From Endozoicomonas sp. SCSIO W0465 (GTDB lineage Bacteria > Pseudomonadota > Gammaproteobacteria > Pseudomonadales > Endozoicomonadaceae), in assembly GCF_023716865.1 (NCBI RefSeq), contig NZ_CP092417.1, forward strand, positions 5,000,001 to 5,064,000: DNA of 64,000 nucleotides, read 5' to 3'. The notes under the pieces are model-generated. The model saw nothing but the letters and a program-made list of their open reading frames with translations, had not been told where the DNA came from and did no database searches. How positions within the stretch are numbered: the first letter of the stretch is position 1; the number at the start of each line of letters is the position of its first letter. Shown here piece by piece: positions 24,596-33,474 of this stretch. Position numbers and translations under genes: made by a program.

Positions 24596-25897
24596 CCTGA
24601 TTACCACTGATCGTACGTCATGACACAGGGAAAGATAATTTAAGAATATACGTGCAGCTTTTCATTCTTTATGTCTATAACCCGGTAAAGAAATAATAGA
24701 ACCTCTCCAGTATTACCGGTGGAGCAGGCATCATGACGGCTTGTTCTCCAGATTATCAACTAAATTCGGTTTCATAACCGCTCCGAACAAGCAAAGACCC
24801 ACATCATCATTCGAAATAATGATATTAATACGTCAACTGACTTTCAATTATCGGTTGATGGCTAACCCGGTTTCCACTGGACGTCTGGCAGTTTGAGAAG
24901 TCGATCCGGCATCGGTGCTGTATTGACTGCAGCCCGACCTAGCCTTGAGATCATTGAAGGCATATCAAAACGCCGGTTAAACCGATAGTTGAACTCTGAT
25001 AGATAACGGCCCAGATGCTTGGGGTCGAGCTTATGGTAAGTACCGGTAATCGCTGTTTTCACGTTTCCCAGCATGGTATTTACCCAGGTGAACAACTCAT
25101 TCTCCATGGATGCATGCCCACCACCGGTAATGATGGCTGTGTGCTGGCATCCGGCATCTTCAATACCCCGGAAACAGGACAAGCCATCGCTGACGGCCCG
25201 GACACCCTTTTTCAGGGCATGTTCTGCCCACTCCTGAATGGTTTTTCGCCGGAAGTTATCAACGGCATTGAACTTCATGTAGATAGGGTGGTTATCAGCA
25301 TCTGTCTGAACTGCGGCCACGAAGGGGGCTTTGTTCTCTGAGCCTCTGCCCCGGCGGCCTCCGTGGCGCTCTCCGCCCCAATAGGCGTCATCAATCTGAA
25401 CAAAACCACTCAACTGCCAGCTGTTATCTCTTTCCATCATGACCTGCATGAGTTTGTGTTTCATGCGCAATGCGGCATTGTAGGAAATGCCAAGTTGTCG
25501 ATGAAGCGTCAGGCAAGAAATCCCCGCTTTATTCTGGGTGACGAGATAGATACCCAGAAACCAGGTAGCTAGAGGCAGCTTTGTTGAGTCAAAGATAGTG
25601 TTACTGGTAAGCGAGGTTTGGCAACGGCAGCAATTGCACTGGAATTCAGCTTTCCGGTGAAGCTTGCAGAAACTGCGGGAGCCACACTTCGGGCATTGGA
25701 AGCCATCTGGCCAGCGCCAAGAGGACAGCGCGTTCTCACACTGCTCTTCACTGCCGTAATTAGCCAGAAATTGCATAATGCCAAGGCCTTTTTGGAACTG
25801 AATGGTGTTTTTACACATCAGTTTTACCTCCAAAACACATGACTATCGACGTTTATTATAGCAGCTGGCTCACGACGTAGGGTCGGTGGTAATCAGG
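24596..25897 (-). mobile_element. IS1595-family insertion sequence with 8-bp target duplication
   Basis: Imperfect terminal inverted repeats of about 28 bp begin CCTGATTACCAC at 24596 and at 25897 (complement), and are flanked by a perfect 8-bp direct repeat TAGTTCAA at 24588-24595 and 25898-25905. Eight-base duplications are usual for IS1595 elements. The element carries one transposase gene. It sits about 85 bp upstream of the copy G start, inside the 5' region conserved in front of every array member, so it separates copy G from its original upstream sequence. Confidence 0.85.
24862..25833 (-). CDS. IS1595-family (ISXO2-like) transposase
   Basis: 323 residues from the first start; initiation at MCKNTI (residue 6) or MQFLANYG (residue 20) is also plausible. 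The N-terminal zinc ribbon is visible as CPKCGS near residue 48 and CNCCRC near residue 68. The central DDE-like domain contains VQIDDAYWGGERHGGRRGRG, typical of the ISXO2 group, then a conserved VSDGLSCF (second acidic residue) and a C-terminal LSEFNYRFNRR. Length and motifs are complete, so the enzyme may be active. It would catalyse cut-and-paste or copy-type movement of its own element. Confidence 0.85.
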   Translation of the reverse strand: MEVKLMCKNTIQFQKGLGIMQFLANYGSEEQCENALSSWRWPDGFQCPKCGSRSFCKLHRKAEFQCNCCRCQTSLTSNTIFDSTKLPLATWFLGIYLVTQNKAGISCLTLHRQLGISYNAALRMKHKLMQVMMERDNSWQLSGFVQIDDAYWGGERHGGRRGRGSENKAPFVAAVQTDADNHPIYMKFNAVDNFRRKTIQEWAEHALKKGVRAVSDGLSCFRGIEDAGCQHTAIITGGGHASMENELFTWVNTMLGNVKTAITGTYHKLDPKHLGRYLSEFNYRFNRRFDMPSMISRLGRAAVNTAPMPDRLLKLPDVQWKPG

Positions 25898-26005
25898 TAG
25901 TTCAATGACTGCAAGAACGCCTGACTCGTTTAAAGAGCATGCCAAGGTTCCTGGCCATCTGCCTCAGCGTGTACAGGACAGTTTTATATGATTTCAAATG
26001 ATTAA

Positions 26006-27532
26006 CTCGACTTTAGAGTCTGTATAAAACGATAATTCGGTCAGCTTTTTATAGTGAAGCAAGCCGAAATCAGTGAACTGTTTTTCCAAGTTCGTTATTA
26101 CTTCCGTTTTTTGCCTAAAAGCCTTTAGTTATGCTGCTTCTGAATTATCCGGTATTAACTGGTCGATCAGATCGCGAAAATTGAACTCATATTTTTGCTT
26201 ATATCTGTTCCAGCCCTTGCGAATAGAGAACCTCGGAATAATTCCTGAAAGAGCAATTTTCATCATGCCTGCAGTGGTTGTATCCGGGCTTCTCCAGGGT
26301 ATCCGAGAAATATTCAGACATGCCTGATTTTTACAAACGGTTAATAACTGCAATAATGCATAGCCTGCCATTTTCAAATGCATCCATCGAAGCAGTGTTC
26401 GCAATTTCTGCTGCCATAAATGGCAACAGCCAAAAGCATGTTTGAGTTGGTGAAACATTGGCTCTACCGGCCATCTCCGGGAATAGGCACGAAGCACCTC
26501 CAGTCCCTCAAGTTCCGGATTGGTCGAGATGAATATTCTGCTTTCGGTCAGACCTTTGTCATTTTCAAAGCGACTCCAGACGACGCGTACTTCACGACCT
26601 TTAAGGAATCTGGCGCGACAGATCAGGGTACGATAACGTATTTTGCGAAATTTGCCGTACATCCATACTGTTGCTTTTTCTTCCGGCAGTTTCTTAACCT
26701 GTTCTGTCGTCATCTTGATGCCGTACTTTTTTGGGCGCCCTCGCTTCTTTACGGTGGGTGCTGGCGGCAAAGCATAGAGGGCCCGATTTGAAGGTATCTG
26801 ACCAACAACTTCTATGTTCATTTCCAGAGCTGGCTTTATCAGTGTCCAGTTCATATACCAGCAATCGGTTAGCAGGCGTAGCACTCGATCCTTCACTTCA
26901 TTGCGTACCACCCTGAGCATGGCCACGGCAATTTTCAGTTTGCTGGTGTTACCTGAAGCTGGTGTCGGAAATGAGATCACCGGTATGGCGGTAAATACTT
27001 CATCTGCAGCCCGCTCAAATATGATGGCCAGGGAAACCCAACACTGCCCCCAGATGTACGTCGGCCGATTGCGTTTCTTGCTGTGTTGATGATGTGTACG
27101 ACAAGCAGGGGCTTTGTCGGAAAACCGTTCGATTACCCAGTCATCAAGCCCCAGGACCACAGGTTGATTCTCAGGAGCTTTGGAGCAGACCAGACGGATC
27201 AAGTGGCGTGCCAAGTTCTTCCATTGCCACTTGCCCTGAGATAGCCAGTGGTGGTAGCTGCTCCACACACAATGAAAATCAATTGTTAACAACGCCTGTG
27301 TAACAAAGCCGTCGGCTGAAAGCATGCAACCGAACAGCAGTTCGCAGAACGTTGGTACTGCAGTTGATGATAGCGCTCCAGCAAGAAAGGTTGTATATGA
27401 AGCGAGCTCCCTGAGGATTACTTGATGATCTGAAGTGAGCATGGCAACCATCTCGAATTTCGTCATTGGGGATGGTTGCTTTTAGCAGATTATGCGCCGG
27501 AACTATTGTGCTCTTAAAACTCTAAAGTCGAG
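26006..27532 (-). mobile_element. IS4/IS701-like insertion sequence
   Basis: Inverted ends CTCGACTTTAGAGT at 26006-26019 and its complement at 27519-27532 bracket a single transposase gene. No convincing target duplication is visible. The left flank (tatatgatttcaaatg) resembles the end of the dispersed MITE-like repeat described at 30425, suggesting the element landed in a copy of that repeat. The 108 bp between this element and the IS1595 element hold no gene. Confidence 0.7.
26129..27466 (-). CDS. DDE transposase of the IS4/IS701-like superfamily
   Basis: 445 residues, apparently full length. Visible family features: VLGLDDWVIERFSDKAPA (first catalytic aspartate), VISFPTPASGNTSK, LRLLTDCWYMNWTLIKPALE (second aspartate), a basic RGRPKKYG segment, and the C-terminal glutamate region RRWPVEPMFHQLKHAFG. 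Located inside matched inverted ends. Exact family assignment between IS4 and IS701 is uncertain. Starts at ATG 27466. Confidence 0.75.
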   Translation of the reverse strand: MTKFEMVAMLTSDHQVILRELASYTTFLAGALSSTAVPTFCELLFGCMLSADGFVTQALLTIDFHCVWSSYHHWLSQGKWQWKNLARHLIRLVCSKAPENQPVVLGLDDWVIERFSDKAPACRTHHQHSKKRNRPTYIWGQCWVSLAIIFERAADEVFTAIPVISFPTPASGNTSKLKIAVAMLRVVRNEVKDRVLRLLTDCWYMNWTLIKPALEMNIEVVGQIPSNRALYALPPAPTVKKRGRPKKYGIKMTTEQVKKLPEEKATVWMYGKFRKIRYRTLICRARFLKGREVRVVWSRFENDKGLTESRIFISTNPELEGLEVLRAYSRRWPVEPMFHQLKHAFGCCHLWQQKLRTLLRWMHLKMAGYALLQLLTVCKNQACLNISRIPWRSPDTTTAGMMKIALSGIIPRFSIRKGWNRYKQKYEFNFRDLIDQLIPDNSEAA

Positions 27533-27661
27533 AAATAAAATAAAGGGAACTTAATTAAAAAAAACGGGTCCATAGTCTAAGGATACATAATCGGACGATC
27601 AACTGCTTAAACCACTACAGGGATAAACAGACCCTTTGAAATTGAATTCAGGTATACCAAC

Positions 27662-29461
27662 ATGAACACATTATTAGGAAAACCACAACCCAATACACTG
27701 ATGCCTGAATTTGAAAGGGTCTATCCTTTTTCAGCCAACCTGATTAAAAATCAAGATGATTCAACACAAAAAAGATTTATTTGTGCAGACTCAAACCCAA
27801 AGCCACACATCCTCACCAATCCCCATCAGCTGTCATGTGGACATCTGATTTGTCAGCCATGCGCAGATAACAACATAGATAAAAATTTTAAAGAAAGAGA
27901 AATTATCATCTGTCCGCTAGCTGAATGTAAACACCGTACCGATAAACAGGGCATTTTCAAAGACCTCTTTAATTCAAGAGAGATTAATTCTATCGTTGTC
28001 AAATGTCTGGTACCAAAATGTGACTGGCAAGGAGCATTCCAACATTATAAGGAGGTTCATGTCTACGACTGCGCTCAATCAACGACATATCTTAAAGAAA
28101 AAATTGCTTATTTAAATGAACGATATGAACACAACACAAAGATACTGCATAAAAGTGATACAGATTCAGAAGTCATAAAAAAGAAACTGGAATATACGAC
28201 TCAGGAAAATCAGCAACTGAAAGAGAAGATCTCATCACAACAACAGGGAATTAAGGCACTTGAGGATAAACTGAAAAATGCTCAAAGTGAGAATTCCTCA
28301 TTGTCAGAGGTCATCTCAATCCTTAGTGAACAACAACCGGCCCAGGCTTCCGGCCATACTGGCCACACACCCAATACCAAAACGAAATCCAAGGCCTTAA
28401 AAGCCCCAGCGAATTATGCATCGAAGGCTTCCCCAAAAGCTGTCACACCACCCTCAGCCTCAGCCTCAGCAACAGGTGGAGCAGGACAAATTCTCTATTC
28501 ATGGAAATTTGATCATACTAAACATTTAAATGGTGCTGACCACGCTGATGTAATACAGAAAAGTGAACCATTTAGTATCAATAACCATACCTTTCAGCTG
28601 GCGTTAGTCTATCATGGTGAATACTTCGGTTTGTATATTCGTGTGATCAATGGAGTCAATGATGCAAAAGCCATATGGCCCATAAATGAATCCATAACAT
28701 TGGTTATAAAAGATAATAGTAAAAACAAAACTGACATTACCAAGACACTGCATCTATCAACAGCTCCCGACGAATGTCGAAGATTCCCGGGTGAGAGTCT
28801 ACTTCCACTCGTAGGCTTTAAAAAATTTTGCAGAGTGTCCGATTTAAAAGCACCGAGCAATCAGTATCAATCTTGCTATTTGGATTCTAATAGTGAAACA
28901 ACGATATATGTAGTGTCAGCAGCTCAGATCAAACCAGCAGACATTAACTCGCCATATGATGTGCTTGAAGGTAGCGGACTGGTATGCTGGCCAATCCGGA
29001 AGTATAGAGAAAGACGCGAAAGCCTTGCATACAAAACATTTGAAGCAGTAAGTCCATCTTTTTATACTTCCGATAACGGATACTGTTTCAAATTATTCCT
29101 GGACACTCACGGTCATTCCGAATCAAATTATACAAGGGCATTGGTTTATGCTCGGCTTATGCCAGGCAAGTATGACAATACACTGCCCTGGCCGGTATCC
29201 GGACAAATATACGTTTCACTACGGGACCGACGTATCTTCGAAAACCCGAATGATCAACAGGATATATCAACGGTTATAACGGTGAACCGGAAAAACAGAG
29301 TAGTAAGAGACGATGCTGAATCACGATTTAAAGCAGAGACTAAATATGCAGAATTCTTTCCATTCATGAAGCTTCAATCCGATCAAACGGACCCAAACAA
29401 ACCTATTTATATAGCTAATGATGAGATTGAAATTAAGGCAGAGTTTATTCCGTTTGAATAA
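27662..29461 (+). CDS. TRAF-like protein: RING-type and TRAF-type zinc fingers, coiled coil, two MATH-like domains
   Basis: 599 residues with an architecture normally eukaryotic. Residues 40-90 look like a RING finger: FICADS, then LSCGHLICQPC (C59, H61, C64, C67) and CPLAEC (C84, C89); the second ligand of the first pair is a serine (S44). Residues 115-137 fit a TRAF zinc finger (C-x4-C...H-x3-C, KCDWQGAFQHY). Residues 142-225 are heptad-rich coiled coil, followed by an A/S/P/T-rich linker (230-275). Residues about 280-430 and 438-599 resemble MATH/TRAF-C folds; the second has SPSFYTSDNGYCFKLFL, MPGKYDNTLPWPV and ANDEIEIKAEF. Eukaryotic TRAFs trimerise, bind receptors and act as ubiquitin ligases. 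A host-directed effector role here is inference. AT-rich upstream sequence; no strong Shine-Dalgarno. Confidence 0.75.
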   Translation: MNTLLGKPQPNTLMPEFERVYPFSANLIKNQDDSTQKRFICADSNPKPHILTNPHQLSCGHLICQPCADNNIDKNFKEREIIICPLAECKHRTDKQGIFKDLFNSREINSIVVKCLVPKCDWQGAFQHYKEVHVYDCAQSTTYLKEKIAYLNERYEHNTKILHKSDTDSEVIKKKLEYTTQENQQLKEKISSQQQGIKALEDKLKNAQSENSSLSEVISILSEQQPAQASGHTGHTPNTKTKSKALKAPANYASKASPKAVTPPSASASATGGAGQILYSWKFDHTKHLNGADHADVIQKSEPFSINNHTFQLALVYHGEYFGLYIRVINGVNDAKAIWPINESITLVIKDNSKNKTDITKTLHLSTAPDECRRFPGESLLPLVGFKKFCRVSDLKAPSNQYQSCYLDSNSETTIYVVSAAQIKPADINSPYDVLEGSGLVCWPIRKYRERRESLAYKTFEAVSPSFYTSDNGYCFKLFLDTHGHSESNYTRALVYARLMPGKYDNTLPWPVSGQIYVSLRDRRIFENPNDQQDISTVITVNRKNRVVRDDAESRFKAETKYAEFFPFMKLQSDQTDPNKPIYIANDEIEIKAEFIPFE

Positions 29462-29673
29462 AACCAGTAAAAGTGTGACTACCTTTGATGCAGACAGATT
29501 TTCTGTACACAAATATCCCTCCCTATTCTTTGGAACAAGGTGTTACCATTACTGACTAACCCGTTATTTCTTTAATTAAAAGTAAATGTTTAACTAATCA
29601 GTGGGTAGATAGAAAATGGCTCTGCTCACTCAACAGACGACAAAAATTACTTAAACTTAATGAGGTTACCATC

Positions 29674-30381
29674 ATGGATCCAGTAAATGGCCATATAAAC
29701 CTGGCTTATTCACAATCTAGCCTTTCATTAACTAAAGAACATTCAGTCAGCGCCAGTTCAAATACAAAGTACATTAATAACAGTTCATCCGGCTGCTCTG
29801 GTGATAATACACAAAAAACGCTACCCAAGTATGGTACCACTACTTTTGCTAAGACAAACGTTGGTATTGGGCATGTACCATACGATCCAAATTCCCTGTC
29901 ACAATCCACGTCCTGTTCATCTTTATGTACTGAATGCACTGAGTTGGAGTTTCAATCTACTAAATTAACCAGTGAACAGGCTGCTTATGATCAGCTGGAA
30001 ACTATGATGGGCGTTGAAGTTTTTGATCGTTTTACGATCAATATTGCAAGAATTTTATATGGCACTCCTGCAGGTTGGGGCTCAACGCTCCCCAGACAAG
30101 TCAATCAAATTTTAGACTGGTATAATACAGAACAAAACGAATCAAGCGTTGACCAATTTTTAAATGGTGAATTTAAAGAGTCGGAAGCAGCTATCAGACT
30201 CAATCAATTCATTGAAATGTTTGTTATCCACGATGACTTAGAATTCATTACAACCCTTTGTAAAGCTAAAGATATTCGCCAACCAAATATCTATAAGGAA
30301 TGGAAATCTCTCACTGGAGTGACAATGCGTGATACTCAGTTGCTCGATGCCAGGCGTCGTCTTGGAATCCACCGATTATAG
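29674..30381 (+). CDS. Hypothetical protein next to the TRAF-like gene
   Basis: 235 residues; good Shine-Dalgarno GAGG eight bases before ATG 29674. No family recognised. The first 90 residues are S/T/N-rich and look disordered, with a small cysteine cluster (CSSLCTEC, about residues 84-91). The remainder is predicted largely helical (EVFDRFTINIARILYG, QVNQILDWYNTEQ, RLNQFIEMFVIHDDLEFI) and ends LLDARRRLGIHRL. A small helical interaction domain of the death-fold type is conceivable, but nothing in the sequence proves it. It lies 212 bp downstream of the TRAF-like gene in the same direction, so the two may be functionally linked. No signal peptide or membrane segment. Confidence 0.55.
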   Translation: MDPVNGHINLAYSQSSLSLTKEHSVSASSNTKYINNSSSGCSGDNTQKTLPKYGTTTFAKTNVGIGHVPYDPNSLSQSTSCSSLCTECTELEFQSTKLTSEQAAYDQLETMMGVEVFDRFTINIARILYGTPAGWGSTLPRQVNQILDWYNTEQNESSVDQFLNGEFKESEAAIRLNQFIEMFVIHDDLEFITTLCKAKDIRQPNIYKEWKSLTGVTMRDTQLLDARRRLGIHRL

Positions 30382-30424
30382 TAATCGTGTGTCTGAGAAA
30401 GAACGAATTTCACTGAACGTGATA

Positions 30425-30589
30425 TAAGTAGCTGGCCATATGGAATCGAATATTTCTGGCTACTTGGGCTGGTGCTATGCGAGGCACAACGGAGGGAGCA
30501 TAGCCGTAGCTATGTGACCGGAGTTGTAACGAAGCAGAGTGCCGGCACAAGGAGTCAGAAATATATGATTTCATATGGTTAGCTACTTA
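30425..30589. mobile_element. MITE-like element, 165 bp, with 4-bp target duplication
   Basis: Ends are imperfect inverted repeats of about 36 bp starting TAAGTAGCT (30425 inward; complement ending at 30589), sharing ...CCATATG.AATC...ATTTCTG. The flanks carry GATA on both sides (30421-30424, 30590-30593). No coding capacity. The interior is rich in short palindromes (gcatagccgtagctatg). Related single ends occur at 40090-40128 and 43931-43960, and the 3' ends of the SET-array genes (e.g. 3081-3106) look similar. Confidence 0.65.
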
Positions 30590-30641
30590 GATACCTGATT
30601 CGGGATCAGATACTTCATCAACATGCAATATCCAGATCAGA

Positions 30642-30660
30642 CCTCTGAATTGAACAGAGG
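30642..30660 (-). terminator. Possible argG terminator hairpin
   Basis: Stem CCTCTG/CAGAGG with a seven-base loop, just downstream of the argG stop. No strong U tract, so weak. Confidence 0.35.
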
Positions 30661-30671
30661 CCTGAATCTTC

Positions 30672-31886
30672 TTAGTTCAGCTTACGGCCCTTATTCGCTG
30701 CAATCCTTAACCGTAGTGCATTCAATTTAATAAACCCTTCTGCATCACCCTGGTTATAGGCACCGGCATCGTCTTCAAAGGTCGCCATCGTTTCATCGAA
30801 CAGAGAGTCATCAGAACGTCTGCCAACCACGGTAACATTTCCCTTATACAACTTGAGACGAACCTCACCATTCACCGGTTCCTGGCTTTCATCAATCATC
30901 TTCTGAAGCATCTCCCGCTCCGGTGACCACCAGTAACCGTTGTAGATCAGCCTGGCATAGCGCGGCATCAGCTCATCTTTCAAATGGGCCACTTCCCGAT
31001 CCAGAGTGATAGATTCTATGGCTCGGTGTGCTTTGAGCATAATGGTGCCTCCGGGGGTTTCATAGCAGCCCCGGGACTTCATGCCGACGTAGCGGTTCTC
31101 AACAATATCCAGACGACCAATGCCATTTTCACCACCAATCCGGTTCAGGCAGGCCAGTACCCGGGCTGGCGTCATCTCTTCCCCATCTATAGCAACAATA
31201 TCCCCTTTGCGATAGGTCAGATTCAGATAGGTCGGTACATCCGGGGCTGATTCCGGAGCAACCGACCAGCGCCACATGTCTTCTTCCGGCTCCGCCCATG
31301 GGTCTTCCAGAATGCCCCCCTCATAGGAGATATGCAGCAGATTGGCATCCATGGAATAAGGCGATTTACCTTTCTTCCGCTCCACCTCAATGCCGTGCTC
31401 ATCGCAGTATGCCAACAGCTTTTCCCGCGAATTCAGATCCCACTCACGCCAGGGCGCAATCACCTGAACCCCCGGCTTCAATGCATAAGCACCCAGCTCG
31501 AAGCGCACCTGGTCATTCCCTTTTCCGGTCGCACCGTGAGCGATGGCATCGGCACCGGTTTCATTGGCAATTTCAATCAGACGCCTGGAAATAAGCGGTC
31601 GGGCAATGGAGGTGCCCAGCAGGTATTCGCCCTCGTAAATGGTATTGGCACGGAACATGGGAAAGACAAAGTCACGGACAAACTCTTCGCGCAGATCATC
31701 AATGTAGATCTCTTTAATCCCAAGGGCTTCCGCCTTGGCCCGGGCTGGTTCTACCTCTTCCCCCTGCCCCAGATCCGCCGTAAAGGTGACGACTTCACAC
31801 GCATACGTATCTTCCAGCCATTTGGCAATCACTGAGGTATCCAGGCCGCCGGAATAGGCCAGAACGACTTTTTTGATCTTTTTCAT
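30672..31886 (-). CDS. argG: Argininosuccinate synthase
   Basis: 404 residues, full length. Joins citrulline and aspartate with ATP to give argininosuccinate, the penultimate step of arginine synthesis, in the cytosol. The P-loop-like motif SGGLDTS is at residues 11-17, followed by ADLGQGEEVEPAR, ATGKGNDQVRFE and SRGCYETPGGT, all typical of the family. ATG 31886 has a GGAG Shine-Dalgarno seven bases upstream. Two ARG-box-like sites lie about 45-80 bp upstream, consistent with arginine repression. It is divergent from pyrC; the argG/pyrC/rnt neighbourhood matches Pseudomonas order. Confidence 0.97.
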   Translation of the reverse strand: MKKIKKVVLAYSGGLDTSVIAKWLEDTYACEVVTFTADLGQGEEVEPARAKAEALGIKEIYIDDLREEFVRDFVFPMFRANTIYEGEYLLGTSIARPLISRRLIEIANETGADAIAHGATGKGNDQVRFELGAYALKPGVQVIAPWREWDLNSREKLLAYCDEHGIEVERKKGKSPYSMDANLLHISYEGGILEDPWAEPEEDMWRWSVAPESAPDVPTYLNLTYRKGDIVAIDGEEMTPARVLACLNRIGGENGIGRLDIVENRYVGMKSRGCYETPGGTIMLKAHRAIESITLDREVAHLKDELMPRYARLIYNGYWWSPEREMLQKMIDESQEPVNGEVRLKLYKGNVTVVGRRSDDSLFDETMATFEDDAGAYNQGDAEGFIKLNALRLRIAANKGRKLN

Positions 31887-32183
31887 TGTTTAACTCCAAC
31901 GACGTAGCGCAACAGGAACCCGAATAAAAACGGATATATATTCTTTTTTATGAATAATAATTCATGATTCAGGTTTCGCCAAGATGTCTTTATCAATATT
32001 TTGCCTAACCTGAGGTCACTGTAGATAAAGCATGGAAATCATATCATCAAAAGGAAAAATATACGGGTTATACCTAGCCATTTTATGCATCTTTTCTCTG
32101 GCCCCCACTATCAAAATTTCCTTTTTTTCGCTAGGATGCCCATCCGGTTCGATCATCTATAACCGGAACAGGTACCTGCCAAA
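31887..32183. other. Divergent argG/pyrC regulatory region
   Basis: 297 bp without a gene. It holds the ARG boxes near argG and AT-rich sequence (32040-32150) expected to carry the pyrC promoter; no other clear signal seen. Confidence 0.5.
31929..31966. promoter_or_regulatory. Pair of ARG boxes (ArgR operator) upstream of argG
   Basis: 31949-31966 contains TGAATAATAATTCA, a perfect core of the 18-bp ARG box (TGAAT, four A/T, ATTCA). A weaker box, CGGATATATATTCT, lies at 31931-31944, centred 20 bp away, which is the usual spacing for tandem boxes bound by an ArgR hexamer. Position 63-80 bp before the argG start fits promoter occlusion. Confidence 0.7.
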
Positions 32184-33221
32184 ATGAGCCAATTACTGAC
32201 CATTACCCGCCCCGATGACTGGCATCTACACCTTCGTGATGGCAATGTTCTGAGTGCAACGGTTGCAGCGAGCGCCAGAACCTTTGGCCGGGCAATCATT
32301 ATGCCCAACCTGGTACCACCGGTAACGGATGCTGATCTGGCCAGCCAATACCAAGCGCGCATTCTCGCACAAGTACCGGCTAATTCCGCTTTTCAACCCT
32401 TGATGACGCTGTACCTGACGGATAAAACCTCACGTGACACCGTCCTGGATGCCCACAGCCGTGGTGCTGTGGTCGCACTCAAACTCTATCCTGCCGGTGC
32501 AACCACCCATTCTGATTCCGGCGTAACCCATCTCGACAATATTTACGACGCGTTGGAGGCCATGGCCGAGTGTGGTCTCCCACTGCTGGTGCATGGCGAG
32601 GTTACCGATGCAGAGATCGATATCTTTGACCGGGAAAAGACCTTTATTGACCGCCACCTGATTAAACTGGTCGATCGCTTCCCCACCCTGAAGATCATCA
32701 TGGAGCACATTACCACAGCTGATGCAGCTCAGTTCGTCAGCGAAGGGGGAGAAAAACTTGGGGCTACCATCACCGCCCATCATTTGTTGTATAATCGCAA
32801 CCATATGCTGGTTGGTGGTATCAAGCCCCATTATTATTGTCTGCCGATTCTCAAGAGAAACCGGCATCAGCAGGCACTGCTTGAAGCAGCAGTCAGCGGC
32901 AATCATCGCTTTTTCCTGGGAACTGACTCTGCTCCCCATGCCATTGGTGCCAAAGAGTCCTCCTGTGGTTGTGCAGGCTGCTATACGGCACCAGCGGCCA
33001 TTGAACTTTATGCAGAAGCCTTTGAGATGATGGGTGCCCTGGATAAACTGGAAGCCTTTGCCAGCTTCAATGGCCCTGATTTTTATGGCCTGCCCAGGAA
33101 CCAGGACCGCATTACCCTGGTGAAAGAAGACTGGACCATGCCAGAATCCATTGCATTCGGTGACAACCGGGTGAAACCACTGAGAGCCGGTGAAACCGTA
33201 TCCTGGCGCCTCAAACCATAG
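32184..33221 (+). CDS. pyrC: Dihydroorotase
   Basis: 345 residues. Cyclises N-carbamoyl-aspartate to dihydroorotate in pyrimidine synthesis; class II, zinc enzyme. Metal ligands are visible: WHLHLRDG (H14, H16), the lysine expected to be carbamylated in VALKLYPAGATTHS, HGEVTD, MEHITT and the catalytic aspartate region FFLGTDSAPH. Length is normal. The start ATG 32184 gives the family N-terminus MSQLLTITRPDDWH. The stop overlaps the first unit of a 16-bp tandem repeat. Confidence 0.96.
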   Translation: MSQLLTITRPDDWHLHLRDGNVLSATVAASARTFGRAIIMPNLVPPVTDADLASQYQARILAQVPANSAFQPLMTLYLTDKTSRDTVLDAHSRGAVVALKLYPAGATTHSDSGVTHLDNIYDALEAMAECGLPLLVHGEVTDAEIDIFDREKTFIDRHLIKLVDRFPTLKIIMEHITTADAAQFVSEGGEKLGATITAHHLLYNRNHMLVGGIKPHYYCLPILKRNRHQQALLEAAVSGNHRFFLGTDSAPHAIGAKESSCGCAGCYTAPAAIELYAEAFEMMGALDKLEAFASFNGPDFYGLPRNQDRITLVKEDWTMPESIAFGDNRVKPLRAGETVSWRLKP

Positions 33222-33392
33222 CCATGAGCTGATAACAGCCATGAGCGATAACAGCCATGAGCGATAACAGCCATGAGCGATAACAGCCATGAGCGATAAC
33301 AGCCATGAGCGATAACAGCCATGAGCGATAACAGCCATGAGCGATAACAGCCATGAGCGATAACAGCCATGAGCAATAACAGCAGTGAGCGG
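33220..33392. repeat. 16-bp tandem repeat downstream of pyrC
   Basis: Unit agccatgagcgataac: one 17-bp variant (33220-33236), eight perfect copies (33237-33364), a variant (33365-33380) and a decayed partial. There are no spacers. It occupies the whole pyrC-rnt gap start and abuts the pyrC stop codon. Three units make 48 bp, so it stays open in all frames and creates false antisense frames. Confidence 0.9.
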
Positions 33393-33474
33393 AGGAAAAA
33401 TTCCGCTTCTACTGTCCCCATGAAAATGGTTGCAACCAGCGGTATTTTTTACAGTAAAGAGTAAGGAGAAGCCT

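Noticed and set aside
24862..27466. One composite transposon carrying both transposases
   Set aside because: Each transposase has its own inverted ends, and the first has its own target duplication (TAGTTCAA), so they are separate insertions.
33220..33392. CRISPR array near pyrC
   Set aside because: 16-bp units are directly adjacent with no spacers.
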